From contig JAXBDG010000005.1 of the NCBI GenBank assembly GCA_036320915.1, positions 1,488,001-1,552,000 of the forward strand: a stretch of 64,000 bases of DNA, given 5' to 3'. The stretch comes from Linnemannia elongata. Taxonomy: Eukaryota > Mortierellomycota > Mortierellomycetes > Mortierellales > Mortierellaceae. A program made the position numbers and the translations under genes. Under the pieces are notes generated by a model. It had not been told where the DNA came from. It made no database searches and was given only the letters and a program-made list of their open reading frames with translations. This document shows, piece by piece, positions 10,948 through 21,107 of this stretch. How positions within the stretch are numbered: the first letter of the stretch is position 1; each line of letters begins with the position of its first letter.

Positions 10948-12987
10948 TCATGGCAACATCGACTGGGGTAGCGTCTCGGGGAGGGCCTGTTCTCCCCCGC
11001 TCTCAACAGCGCGGATCAAATGCATGGCCACCGCAAACTCGTCCTCACTCAGATAGCCATCGCACGTCCAGTCCGCCAGCGTCCAGATCTTGGCCAACAG
11101 CTCAACCGACAGACCGGTGCTCATCAGATACGGTTTCGCAGTCGACCCATTAATCTTGCCCTCGATCGGGTTCAGAGACAAAAAGATTGGCTGCGATGCC
11201 GACTTGTCGACCGAGGAAAAGTGCCAGTAGCTTGGAGGGATGTCTCCTCCTCTAGAATTCGAGTTAAGAGCATTGAAGACCTCTGGTGGTCCGAGGAATG
11301 GGTTCTTCTGGCTCAGTTCCAGAAGGGGGTTGTACTGCGGGAACCGGCGCATAATCTTGGGGAGATCGTGTGATAAAGCCTCCTCGGCGACCGACAAAAT
11401 AGGCTGACTAATCCTGGCAAAGTTCTCGAACCGGTAGGCCTCGAGCGACTGCCTGAAGGCCGTGACGTTGGGGAAGTCGCCTGCTGGAACACTGTAGAGC
11501 TGCTGCACCTTTAAGAACTCTGTCTGCATGTTGCTGATCAGCTCGCGCTGGCGTGATTTCTTGCCAAAGACCGCCGGCATCTCCTTGCGCAAGTGTCCAA
11601 TGATGTACGCATGCACTCTCGCCAAACGCGCTCGCTTGACAATCTCATTGACCTTGCGGATGGCGGCATTTCTCGGTAAATCCCGTAGGTCCTTGAGTAG
11701 ATCCGCCTGCTCCTTCTCCAGCAGTGCTCGACAGTCCTCGAACGCATTTGACGGCTTGTGCAGCCAGAACGATGCCAGGTAGACCCTCATGACCTCTGGT
11801 GTCTGGATCACCTTGCCGAGTGACCACATCAGTGCGCCATAGACCCTCATCAACTGCTGTTGGTCCACCATGTCGCTCTTGTTCAAAATCACTCGTACCT
11901 TCTCCTCGTGTCCCTTGAGAGCAAAGATTGAGCTCTTGAATTCGTCGGAGATGTCCAGCTTGTGAGAGTCGAAGAAGAGGAGAATCAGATCCGACCGCTG
12001 AGCGAACCACTCGATGGTCTTTGTAAAGTCGTATCCGCGCTCGACCCGCTGCTTGTCTCCTGCAAGAATACCGGGTGTGTCGATCAAGGTCAGGTTCTCC
12101 AGCAAAGGGTTGGGACACTGAGACACCTGGAACCGGGTCAGGAACGCTTGTCCGAATCGATCCAAACCCCTGAACGGCAGATCTGCAGAGACCGCGGCGG
12201 CGTTTCCTGGAATCACGCGGGGCTCGGAGCCATTCATCACTGCCACGAACCTGTCGGTCTATTCAAAGGGGAAGAACATCAGCATTAATCGACTGGCGTG
12301 AGATGCAGTGTCGGGTCTGGAGGAACGAGATATTCGGCGCTTCCCTTTTGAGAGCTCCCCTAGCTTGCATTTGAACTTACAGTTGGCTCAACTCCGATGT
12401 GGGATCCTGGATAATCACTTTCGATGAGGTGCTTAATGAATGTTGTTTTTCCCTGCAAAGATAAAAAAAGAAAAGTAACGAGTGTCAGAAGTCTTGTTCT
12501 CCCACCTCCTCTTGCTCGACATCCATGCATGATGAAGATGTAAGAAAGACTACAGCAACATCATGCTACACACGCAGTGACTTACAGTACTGTACTGGCC
12601 CAACAATAGAACCATGGGTTTAGCAAGGATATCGCTGTCTGTCAACGGCGCGGAATGGAAGCCTTCAAAGTTGTATGTTGTCTCGAGAGGTCGGATCTTG
12701 CGCTTGTAGATCTGGGTGAGGTCCCTGTAGACCTCCCTGTAGTCATCCCGAGCAGGAGCATACGAGCTGCGACCGACGCTATTCCGGGTTGTACTCGACG
12801 TCGCGGATCTGTGGATGGTCGAGGGTTGTCTCGATGGCAAGGGTGGCGGTTGAGCGGAGGCGGAAGTGCCGACAGAAGGTGGCGAAGGCAGATGTTTTGA
12901 GTCGTCATAGTAGTCAGCGAAGGGGTGTCCGTTACCGTCCTTTGAGGAGGATTGGGATCCTCTCTTCTTTTCGTCTGAATAGCCCAT
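10948..12987 (-). CDS. EH-domain (EHD/RME-1-type) dynamin-like ATPase
   Basis: EHD proteins are ATP-binding, membrane-tubulating dynamin relatives of endocytic recycling. Exons 12987-12586, 12452-12381 and 12258-10948 join in phase 0 to give 594 residues. The first 70 residues form a Ser/Pro-rich extension. The helical region then leads to the P-loop GQYSTGKTTF, which is split by intron 1. Other nucleotide-binding motifs are DTPG (LIDTPGILAGDKQR) and NKSD. A diagnostic stretch is MRVYGALMWSLGKVI. The C-terminal EH domain (about residues 490-580) has IWTLADW and the EF-hand loop DWTCDGYLSEDEF, so the order G domain, helical, EH is the animal EHD order. S. cerevisiae has no close orthologue to my knowledge. 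A pyrimidine-rich sense leader lies at 13080-13280. Confidence 0.93.
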
Positions 12988-13749
12988 GTTGTTTATGTTG
13001 AAATATCGTTGAAGGAAGGTGTATGCGGTTGAACTTGTTTGTGAAACGTTGGTTGAGGAGAGTCTTTGTGTGTGTCAGGGGGGAGACTGAGACTTGAGGC
13101 CTTGGTTGTTGTGATTCCTGAAAAGAAGGGTATAGGCAAGGAGAGAGACGGAGGACAGGGAAAGGAGGAAAGTTGAGTGAGAGGGAAGGGCGGAAGGAGG
13201 GAAGAAACGAAGCGGAAGAAAAGAAAAGATGAAAAGAAAAGAAAAGAGGAAGCGAAAGAACAGTAAGAGGCAAACTGAAATGAAGAAGAGACAAAGTTGA
13301 GAGCAGAGCGCCAAGACATCAGGGCAAGCCCACCCTCTCTGTCCTCTCTGATCGAACCTTCTTTTGATTCGCACCCATCCATGCTCATTGACTACAGCCA
13401 CAAACAACTCTAGTATTTGTTTTCAGTCTAGCCTTTGCAAGTCTGCGTTACTTTTGCTTTTGCTTCCACTCGCCATTCGCCTAACCAATTTATGTCCAGC
13501 TTGGCTTCAGACGGGTCGTGGTAATTTTGTCTGTCTCTCTGTCTGTCTGTCTGTCTGTCTGTCTGTATTTTTTTTTTTTTTTTTTTTTTTTTGTTCGACC
13601 TTTACCTTCGCCTTTCTCCTTTATCGATTGCTGCGTTTGTTTATTTTTATCTTGTGGTGTGATTGTGTGATGGTTAGAGGTGCTAATGATTTTCGTGGGT
13701 GGAAAAATAGGTGGTGGAAGACATCCTTCGATTTCTAGGAGTAGGAAGA
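12988..13749. other. Intergenic: EHD leader, TGTC microsatellite, T25 run
   Basis: 13000-13280 is GA-rich on the plus strand, the pyrimidine-rich leader of the minus-strand EHD gene. A TGTC tetranucleotide repeat spans about 13529-13567 and runs straight into T25 (13568-13592). No gene is seen. Confidence 0.6.
13529..13592. repeat. TGTC microsatellite joined to a T25 run
   Basis: About eight TGTC-type units are followed without spacer by 25 T. It lies between NDC1 and EHD in non-coding sequence. Confidence 0.85.
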
Positions 13750-16300
13750 CTACTCGTCAAAGTCAACAAAGTGCTTCAACCGGTTAGCGTATGCTGAGGC
13801 CAGAGTAAATTCGCCCAATTGACCCCTGAAGGTGACGACAATCTGGTAGATGGCCGTCTTGAGAGCTATTGTTTGAGGGTTGAAGACAAAGAACCAGCCT
13901 TTAATTTCTAGCACATAGAGAACACCAGCTTCAAAAAGAGAACAGGGTAAAGAACGCATCATACCTTGGAGCATGGCATAGGATCGAGTGATGGTAAGCC
14001 TTTGCGCATTGATGTGAGCCGAGTAAGGGTTCGACCGGAACTTGGCAGAGCCGGCCTCAGCTAACAGGAATGACTCCAGTGTCATGAGCAGCTCAAGCAT
14101 AGACTCAAGAACTTTAGGGATGTCCTTTTGAACCATGCCATAGCTGTCTTCGTCGTAAGAAGCAGCGACTAACCGTGCCAAGCCTAACAGGCGATAGATG
14201 ACAACAACGAGCTGAGTATGCAATGTACAATATGAAAAGCTGTCTTAATCACAGTAGTATAATGCATAAACTTACTTTGAAAAGCCCAAAGGATTAAGTG
14301 AAAATCATCTGTAGACCTCAGAATCTCCTTCTCTGGAATAACGCTAAGGTGTCTCTGGAGGTCTGGGTACTTGAGTGCCAGCTCTTTGACCTTATTACTA
14401 ATCCAACGAAAGGCAATCAACTCCAAACGGTCCTTGGGTGTTACAGTCGATGGCGCCTTTGTTGTATCCTTCGCAGCCTCCGCCCTTGACTTAGCCAAGA
14501 TCTCCTCGGTGCTGAGCCCCTTCAAGCTGTCAAAGAAATGGTCGTGCTTGCTGGGACGGAAAATGTTGGATTCGAACGCACCGCCTTGGCCTGGGGGAAG
14601 TCTTCTACGGACCGTTGATCCAAGAGCTGCTGTGACCGGTTTGCCCACAGAAGCACTAGAGGGCTTAGCAGGGACAGTGTTAATGCGGGTAGCCGCCTTG
14701 TTCAACAGCACAATACAGTGAGATGAGATCTGAGTCCAGCTCGAAGGCGAACTGCCGGCATCATTGAAAATGTCCTTGCGCCGTGCGGGAGAGTGTCCTG
14801 TCAACTGAGCTAGTTCCTGAAATGCATGGTAGGTTAAAAGAGTCTCGGGTGTAGTGTTGGATCCGTCGACCTTCAATCCTGAAATCAGACACGCGTTGGG
14901 GTCAATTGAACCTCCCGACACGTTCATTTTCTATTGCATCAAAATACACTGAGTCAGTAAGTCAAGTGTGTATTGTACCGGACGCAAATAACTCGATATG
15001 ATAGAACCTTGTTGTTACCTTTGAAAGGAAATGATCGCAGACAAGGTGGATTGACTCTAAGAAGATCGAGATCGAAAACGACGTGAAAAACAGCCTAATC
15101 ACCAGGCCAAGACTGTACCAACGAGGACCGTACTGTGGTGCGTGGTAGAGAATATCATCTGCGACAAAGCGCATAGCCGTATTCACAAGGAGGCGGCTGA
15201 GTAGAATGTTGTAGACAATCCAGAAAGCTCCTGTTATCCGCAATGAGAAAGCTCCAGCGCTAGAGACGACCTGCTTCCAGTAGTTGTTAAAAATATAGTC
15301 CACAGTGCTCAGCTAATGAGAGAGAAACCAAACACCGGTCAGATAAAGGTGGTCTTATATGCGACGGGCCGAAAAGATCGAAATGCCGAGGCTGTCGTTC
15401 ACGCGCCGTACCTGAATTTCGGGGAATGCCAACCAGTCCTTCTGGTAGATCAAATGGCGCACTCCGTATACGACACCAAAGATTATCGAGAAAGTCCTTG
15501 TCAAGATGTAACGTTCGTTGATCTGTGGAAGGCCCTTCTCACTATGCAAAGGCATAAATATGTCGCTTAGTGAAATGCCATCGCATGTGGTTATATGAAG
15601 CAACAGCATAGTGGTCAATGGCCCTTACTTGATGAAGACGACGAGTTCGCTGAAGTTCGCGAACGAATTGCTGGAAGGCGCGAGGATGAAGGCATGAAGG
15701 ACGCTTGTCGAGATGACATAGAAGCTGACCAGCACCCACGACAGGGGATCCGAAGAGATTGCCAAGAGATCGTGGAAATATGTGGGCGACAGTCTTGGGT
15801 TGACTATTGATGGGATGAGAAACCATGAATCGGTGTTAGACCAAGGTGCACGGTTTGGCTGTCGCTGTTGAGAGTATAAGAGGTGAATCGGGGGGTTGGC
15901 TTCATTACCTTTCACGCGAGCATTCCTGAGGCCCAGAAGGAGCGATCCAAAGACAAAGTACGTCGTTGATAAGATGAATGTGTAGAACGAAAATGCTCCC
16001 TTGAGCAAGCCTAATTCCGCCATTGAATAAAGTCGAAGGTGGTAGGGTTAGTTTTCTTGTCCTGTAAACGCCAATCCCACCGCCACGTCGATCCAACCTC
16101 GTCAAATAAAAACACGGCGTACCAAAGACGCCAAGTTGAAAGTACTGTGACGACACGGCAGCAAGGAACGAGAACCCTGCGACGGCAACGAGACTTCCGA
16201 TGCTTCTTTCATGCAGCACCCTGCGCGAGGCGAGTCTGTATGTGAGAGAGTGAAGGGGCTGCTGATCACGTTTCCTCCGCGCGATCTCCAGTGAAGCCAT
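13750..16300 (-). CDS. NDC1: Ndc1, transmembrane nucleoporin
   Basis: Ndc1 anchors nuclear pore complexes (and spindle pole bodies in yeast) in the nuclear membrane. Seven exons fit by phase: 16300-16123, 16010-15629, 15541-15412, 15312-15019, 14930-14276, 14183 to about 13966, and a last exon ending at 13750. The N-terminal half carries about six hydrophobic helices, among them SIGSLVAVAGFSFLAAV, FILSTTYFVFGSLLLGL and ITGAFWIVYNILLSRLL. Family hallmarks are NERYILTRTFSIIFG followed by RHLIYQKDWLAFPEIQ, and LAQLTGHSPARRKDIFND. In the soluble half, WAFQSLARLVAASYDEDSYG is recovered only if the intron after 14276 ends at the acceptor before 14183. The start ATG at 16300-16298 fits the first helix. 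It is divergent from the armadillo gene. Confidence 0.85.
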
Positions 16301-16625
16301 TATGTGAGAGGACGAGGTGTGATTTCCTTGTTGCTGGTGAATCACACGTTCTTCTCGTTGATGTCGGTGTTGAGAATAAGAGTGGCCGATCCGGTCGATC
16401 CGATTGTCCTGCTGTTCCTGCTCGGCTGGTCAGGAAGTGAGTGTGGTTTCGAGGGGGAGTTGTTAGAGAAGTGGAAACAAGCAAGATTGCATGGCTCGTT
16501 TTTACACCATAAAAAACATATGTGGGTGGCTTTTGAGCACAGGCTTTGTTCAGGTTCAGAGGGACGAGACGGGCGTGAAATTTAGTCTCTTTCCCATTAC
16601 TTATTATACACTACTAGAGCACACC
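16301..16625. promoter_or_regulatory. Divergent promoter shared by NDC1 and the armadillo-repeat gene
   Basis: The two start codons face away from each other with 325 bases between, so both promoters and leaders must fit here. No obvious TATA box is seen on either side. Co-regulation is possible but is only inferred from spacing. Confidence 0.55.
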
Positions 16626-19208
16626 ATGGCATCCAACCTGGGTGCCGACAGGCTCATCTACTTCACCGCAGGCGTGTCGCTGGTGTTTATGATGTATTCC
16701 GTCGTCCGACACGCCACTGCACTCTTTGACAGCGAGCCTCAAGAGTCGCGCAACATTCTCGGCATGGTCGAAGACAGTACGTGAGACTTCCTCCTACGCG
16801 AAGGACTGCTATCTGTCTCTTGGTGGTGACACTAAGCATCCTGTGCTCTCTGCGTTACTTCAATTGTTACTACACGTAGAAATTAGCATTGATGCATTGG
16901 CTAAACTAGCACGATCGGAGAGTATCGTCCTGCAAGGAAGGTGAGTTTTCATACCTGAACAATGCAGGCATTGTGGAGCATATCATCTATCGTGTGAACT
17001 AATTGTTCTGAGCTTGGCATCAATAGTTCTGTCCGCATCCTTCTAAGCCGGGCAATGCATGGTATGTATCCGGGTAAGGTTGTTGGATCGAGCAATTGGC
17101 AATATTCGGGTGCCTCTTTACTAACCTTTAGGCCTTCTCATCAAACTACAGATGCAAACCTCCGATATATCCTCGACACTGTCGCAGAGTCAGACCTCGA
17201 AGAGGAGCGATGGAAAGGGGTTACAACACTTCAGTTGCTTACGAGAAGTGGTAAATGACCTTTGATAGGCACCATTGGCCCAACTATATGTACATTCATA
17301 GAGTAGCATGCCAGCTAATGCTTTCATAACCATTTTTTTTATCGACCTACATGGAATAGAAAGCAACCGGACTACGCTGGTCGAGTCTGGTGCGCTGGAG
17401 GTCCTCGTGGGAGTGCTGAAGGACCCCGAGAATAGGGAGAAATCACACCGATATGCCGCAGTGTCAATATGCGAACTCATTTCAGGATCAGGTGCGTTCG
17501 ACGAGGACAGTTATGCAGGGCGATATCGAGAACAAACCAAGAATTTAATGGACTTGGATTAACCAGATTTTATCGTTTCGTAGATGCAAGGCGGAGGCAA
17601 GTTGTACAGTACGGAATCTTAGAGCCGCTCACACGGTTTCTCGTCAAAGTAGAGCCTGCCAATGAACTTCAGTACTGGTCGTTGATGGTCGTCCACCAAC
17701 TGACAGCATGTGGTAAGGACTCATTCAAATGCAGGAAGCACGTTCTACATGGAAATCAAGGATGATACTGAACTGGCTATCCTCCTTGCCATTTTGTGAT
17801 AGAGGGATTACATGCGGAGCTGATTCGTTTCGGCCTAGTCAGGACATTGGCCGAGATGTCACGACTTTCGTTCGGGAATGCGAACATGCCCAAGATTTGT
17901 CTTCAGTCACTGGTTCGACTGATCGTTATCATGGACGACGACGACGATGTGCGGTGGTACCTAACCGAGCTTCTCGATTTTGACATCGTACCTCTTATCG
18001 CCACATACATTCGCAGTGGTAAGTACGAGGAGGCAGGCCTGTTGTTTTGGTGTGTTACTTTGTGGACTGATACTCTTTTGATTGATTAGACTAACGATAT
18101 CTGCCAATATGATAGACGACCTTGAGTTGGTGTACTGGACGATCGGCCTTATGCACGAATATGCTATCAAAGGTACGACCCTGCGCCACCTTGGTTATCC
18201 GTGCCTTGTTGAATGACCTGAATACAAGAAAAAAAAACTCATACTGCTTTGCAATCTAGGTGTTGCGCTGGATCATTTCAAGGAGATGCGTGGGCTTTGT
18301 CGATCGATGAATGTGCTGCTGGCAGCGGACGAAATCTATATCTCGAGGCTAGTATTACGGACTCTCAAGTTTATGGTTCTCCAAGATAGTAAGTCTTCCT
18401 TTGAATACTTGAGTCCACACTTGGGAGTTGTATCATTTCCTCAGGCTGTCAACATGTGCCACCTTCTAACTTCTTGGTCACCCTCGTCTATTTTCTATTT
18501 AATGTCATAGCCGCGTTTCAGCTTCAGGCATTAAATGTGGGCATCGGCTTGCGTCTACCAAAGTGTCTCGCATCCAAGGACGACGAAGTCAAGTATTGGG
18601 CGCTTAGTGTGGCGCACGAGTTTATTCAACATCCTCAGTGGCGCCACCAATTCATCGAGTCAGGAGCGTTTGCCCAAGTCATCAACATTGGACTCTCGGT
18701 AATGTCCCGGAAACCTCTGAAAACAGCAACGGAGATCCTGCCGGCCAAAGAGTACATCGTTGACATCCTTGTCATGATGTGGGGCTCTGGTAAGGCTACA
18801 GCTTCTTTTATGTGCTAGCTTGGCTTCTCAGTTACTTGTGATACGGCGATGTTGATGAGTCTGATCTGATATGACTTTTGTTTGCGTTGGTGATCTAGAG
18901 GCGGACCTGGATGAGTTGATGCGGACAAGGGGATTGACTGAGGCGACGTGTGTGTTCTTGCAGATGGAAAAGATGGCTGGCGATCTATCGAAGAATCGGC
19001 TGGCCGTTGTCATGGCAGAAGCAGCAAAGACCTCAGGTAGGATTGCTAGTATATGTCTCTAAACATGTTTGCTTGATTTTTTGACCGCTTTGTTTCTGAC
19101 AGACATCGTTTCTCGTACTTGATCATTTCAGCGGCACTTGACCGAAGGCTATCTCGATACGGCGTTAATCTCAACAAGCCAAGCACTTTATCGAGGAAAT
19201 TGAGCTAG
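16626..19208 (+). CDS. Armadillo-repeat protein with N-terminal membrane helix
   Basis: About a dozen exons are separated by short introns. The first encodes MASNLGADRLIYFTAG and a hydrophobic helix (about residues 10-30, FTAGVSLVFMMYSVV), which looks like a membrane anchor. Later exons each carry helix pairs typical of ARM repeats, for example LAKLARSESIVLQG, RTTLVESGALEVLVGVLKD, RRQVVQYGILEPLTRFLV, ELIRFGLVRTLAEMSRL and RHQFIESGAFAQVINIGL. The protein ends LSRKLS at the TAG 19206-19208. Several exons start or end within the same part of an ARM repeat. Membrane-anchored ARM proteins exist (for example the ARMC10/ALEX group at mitochondria), but I cannot assign an orthologue. The binding partner is unknown. 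Not every internal junction was checked by phase. Confidence 0.7.
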
Positions 19209-20234
19209 GCTAGATTGTAAGCATCATCAATGTGGCTTACCTCGTCCTCCTCAATACTCTTCCCTTCCGTGTGGAGGAAGGTCTAACGTTGTAAATAGAT
19301 ATCGTGTTTTGCTGTCCTTCCACCCATCTCTTTTCAGGAAGTGTTCAGTGCTAGGGCAGGGCAAAGGCACAAAGAATTAAAAAAATCAAAGTCACAAACA
19401 TTAGGACCAGAGGCTGTCAAAATGGACGGCTGGGTTGGCTTCAAGTTCCGTCTCTTCTCAAATCTTCATCAGAATGGTGTGTGCCCTATGAGAGGGAAAA
19501 ATTGCTGGCGACCATGCATCCATGGAAGTTATAATATCCATCGATTGATCCATCGATACCATCGAACCATCGATTACCGTTATTCCCAGCATGGAACGCA
19601 TCATCAACCATGCAGCTATTTTTCGGAATCGAAATCGGGATCGGGACGACTTATCGCCTTTTTGTGGGGTGGTGGGAACGATGGCTGAATCTCTCTTGGA
19701 AGGAGATGATGGTGCAGTTGTCGGACGAATGGCGGTACTTTTGAGTGGGAGACCTCTTTCACTTGTGTTCGGGAAGAACCCATCAACCAGGAGAGAACCT
19801 CTCCATTATTCGACGAACAGGCGACTAGAGAGGTGGTGACTACAGAGTTCGGAGGAGAGATCAGGCAACAATAGATTCATCAAAGAAGGATGAAACTCTG
19901 CTTCTAGCCACCACCGGAACAACGATGACTACTATGGCTCCGTCAGAACTCTTAAGTCCATCAAGGAACAAGCAACAACGCAAAAGTCATCTAGAAACTA
20001 TGATGGTTAGGACTCGACCTCGTACAGGAAAACAGGAAAACAGGAAACAGGAAGCAATACCTTTCAGGTCCCTTCAGCCGAAAACTTCCCTGCATAACAC
20101 CTACTCAACAATCCGCCTATCCAGCACCACACGCACTTTCACTCAACATACCGCGAACCACCTCTGGAAGAAGCACGACCACTTACCAAGTATATCCTCG
20201 TTGTTCCATCATCACCTTCTCTTTCGCTTGTCAG
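19209..20234. other. Intergenic or first-intron region upstream of eL42; repeated CCATCGA
   Basis: The region should contain the eL42 promoter, first exon and first intron. Positions 19529-19580 carry closely spaced CCATCGA(T) motifs, some palindromic (ATCGAT). There is no ATG between about 20006 and exon 2. The only ATG followed directly by GT are at about 19474, 19706 and 20003. No other gene is recognisable. Confidence 0.5.
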
Positions 20235-20872
20235 GTTAACGTTCCTAAGACCAGAAACACCTACTGCAAGGGCAAGACCTGCAAGAAGCACACTGCTCAC
20301 AAGGTCTCCCAGTACAAGACCGGCAAGGCTTCGCTCTTCGCTCAGGGTAAGCAAACGTTCTCATTTCGTGTTTTTTTCAGGTGCCAGACACGCTTTCTGT
20401 TTTGCATATGAGTTCTAACTCCTATTGTCCTCTCTCTTTTTTCAATTATATGGTCTTCTCGTCACCGCTCTGGACTTGACATTTTCCTGGATTTTTTCTT
20501 TTACGCCAACCTGTATCTCGCATGGAAACCTCTGGATATCACCTCTCAACTTGCATTGCTTTGCTATGGAAATCACAACAACCCAACCCAACCATTGCCT
20601 CTCCTACCACCACTACCCCGAACTCTCAACAACCCACCCCACCCACAATCAATTCAACACAAACAGGAAAGCGTCGTTACGATAGAAAGCAGTCCGGTTA
20701 TGGTGGTCAGACCAAGCCCGTCTTCCACAAGAAGGCCAAGACCACCAAGAAGGTCGTCCTTCGTTTGGAGTGCCAGGTCTGCAAGTACAAGCACCAGATC
20801 GCCTTGAAGCGCTGCAAGCACTTCGAGCTCGGTGGTGACAAGAAGCAGAAGGGCCAGGCTCTTACCTTCTAA
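20235..20872 (+). CDS. RPL42: Ribosomal protein eL42 (Rpl42/L36a), first codon not located
   Basis: Small zinc-binding protein of the large subunit near the E site. Two exons are clear: 20235-20346 ([20 protein letters not shown] and onward, donor GTAAGC, phase 1) and 20667-20872 ([20 protein letters not shown] to GQALTF, TAA at 20870-20872). Zinc ligands are the CxxxxC pair of [10 protein letters not shown] and the CxxC pair of CQVCKYKHQ. The proline in TKPVFHKK, whose change to Gln gives cycloheximide resistance in some yeasts, is intact, so a sensitive ribosome is predicted. Exon 1 should supply only ATG, because exon 2 begins with Val-Asn at an acceptor; candidates are ATG 20003-20005 (donor GTTAGG), about 19706 and about 19474. 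Length from Val is 105 residues, matching the family. Confidence 0.9.
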
Positions 20873-20952
20873 ATATCTGATCTGTGTATGTGTGTGCGAA
20901 TGCCATTTCTCTCCCTTGATCACTTTCAGAGCCACAATTCTCCCAATCAGCC

Positions 20953-20958
20953 AATAAA
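20953..20958 (+). promoter_or_regulatory. AATAAA polyadenylation-type signal of eL42
   Basis: AATAAA lies about 80 bases after the eL42 stop codon and before the convergent Zn2Cys6 gene, a plausible 3'-end signal. Confidence 0.5.
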
Positions 20959-21107
20959 ACCAACCCCTCCTAAGCTCTCTTTTGGTCGTGTTTTTTGTTG
21001 TGTAAGAAAAGGCGAAAGAAAATACGCGTCAATCGCGTCTCTTCAGTGGGCAAAACACACAGAGGAAAAAGAAACGCGAATAACTCGAGAAAAGGAACCA
21101 TATAGGT

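Noticed and set aside
15860..15910. Possible intron in NDC1 exon 2 (GTAATG to CAACAG)
   Set aside because: Splicing would shift the frame to an early stop; unspliced reading keeps the frame and a plausible loop.
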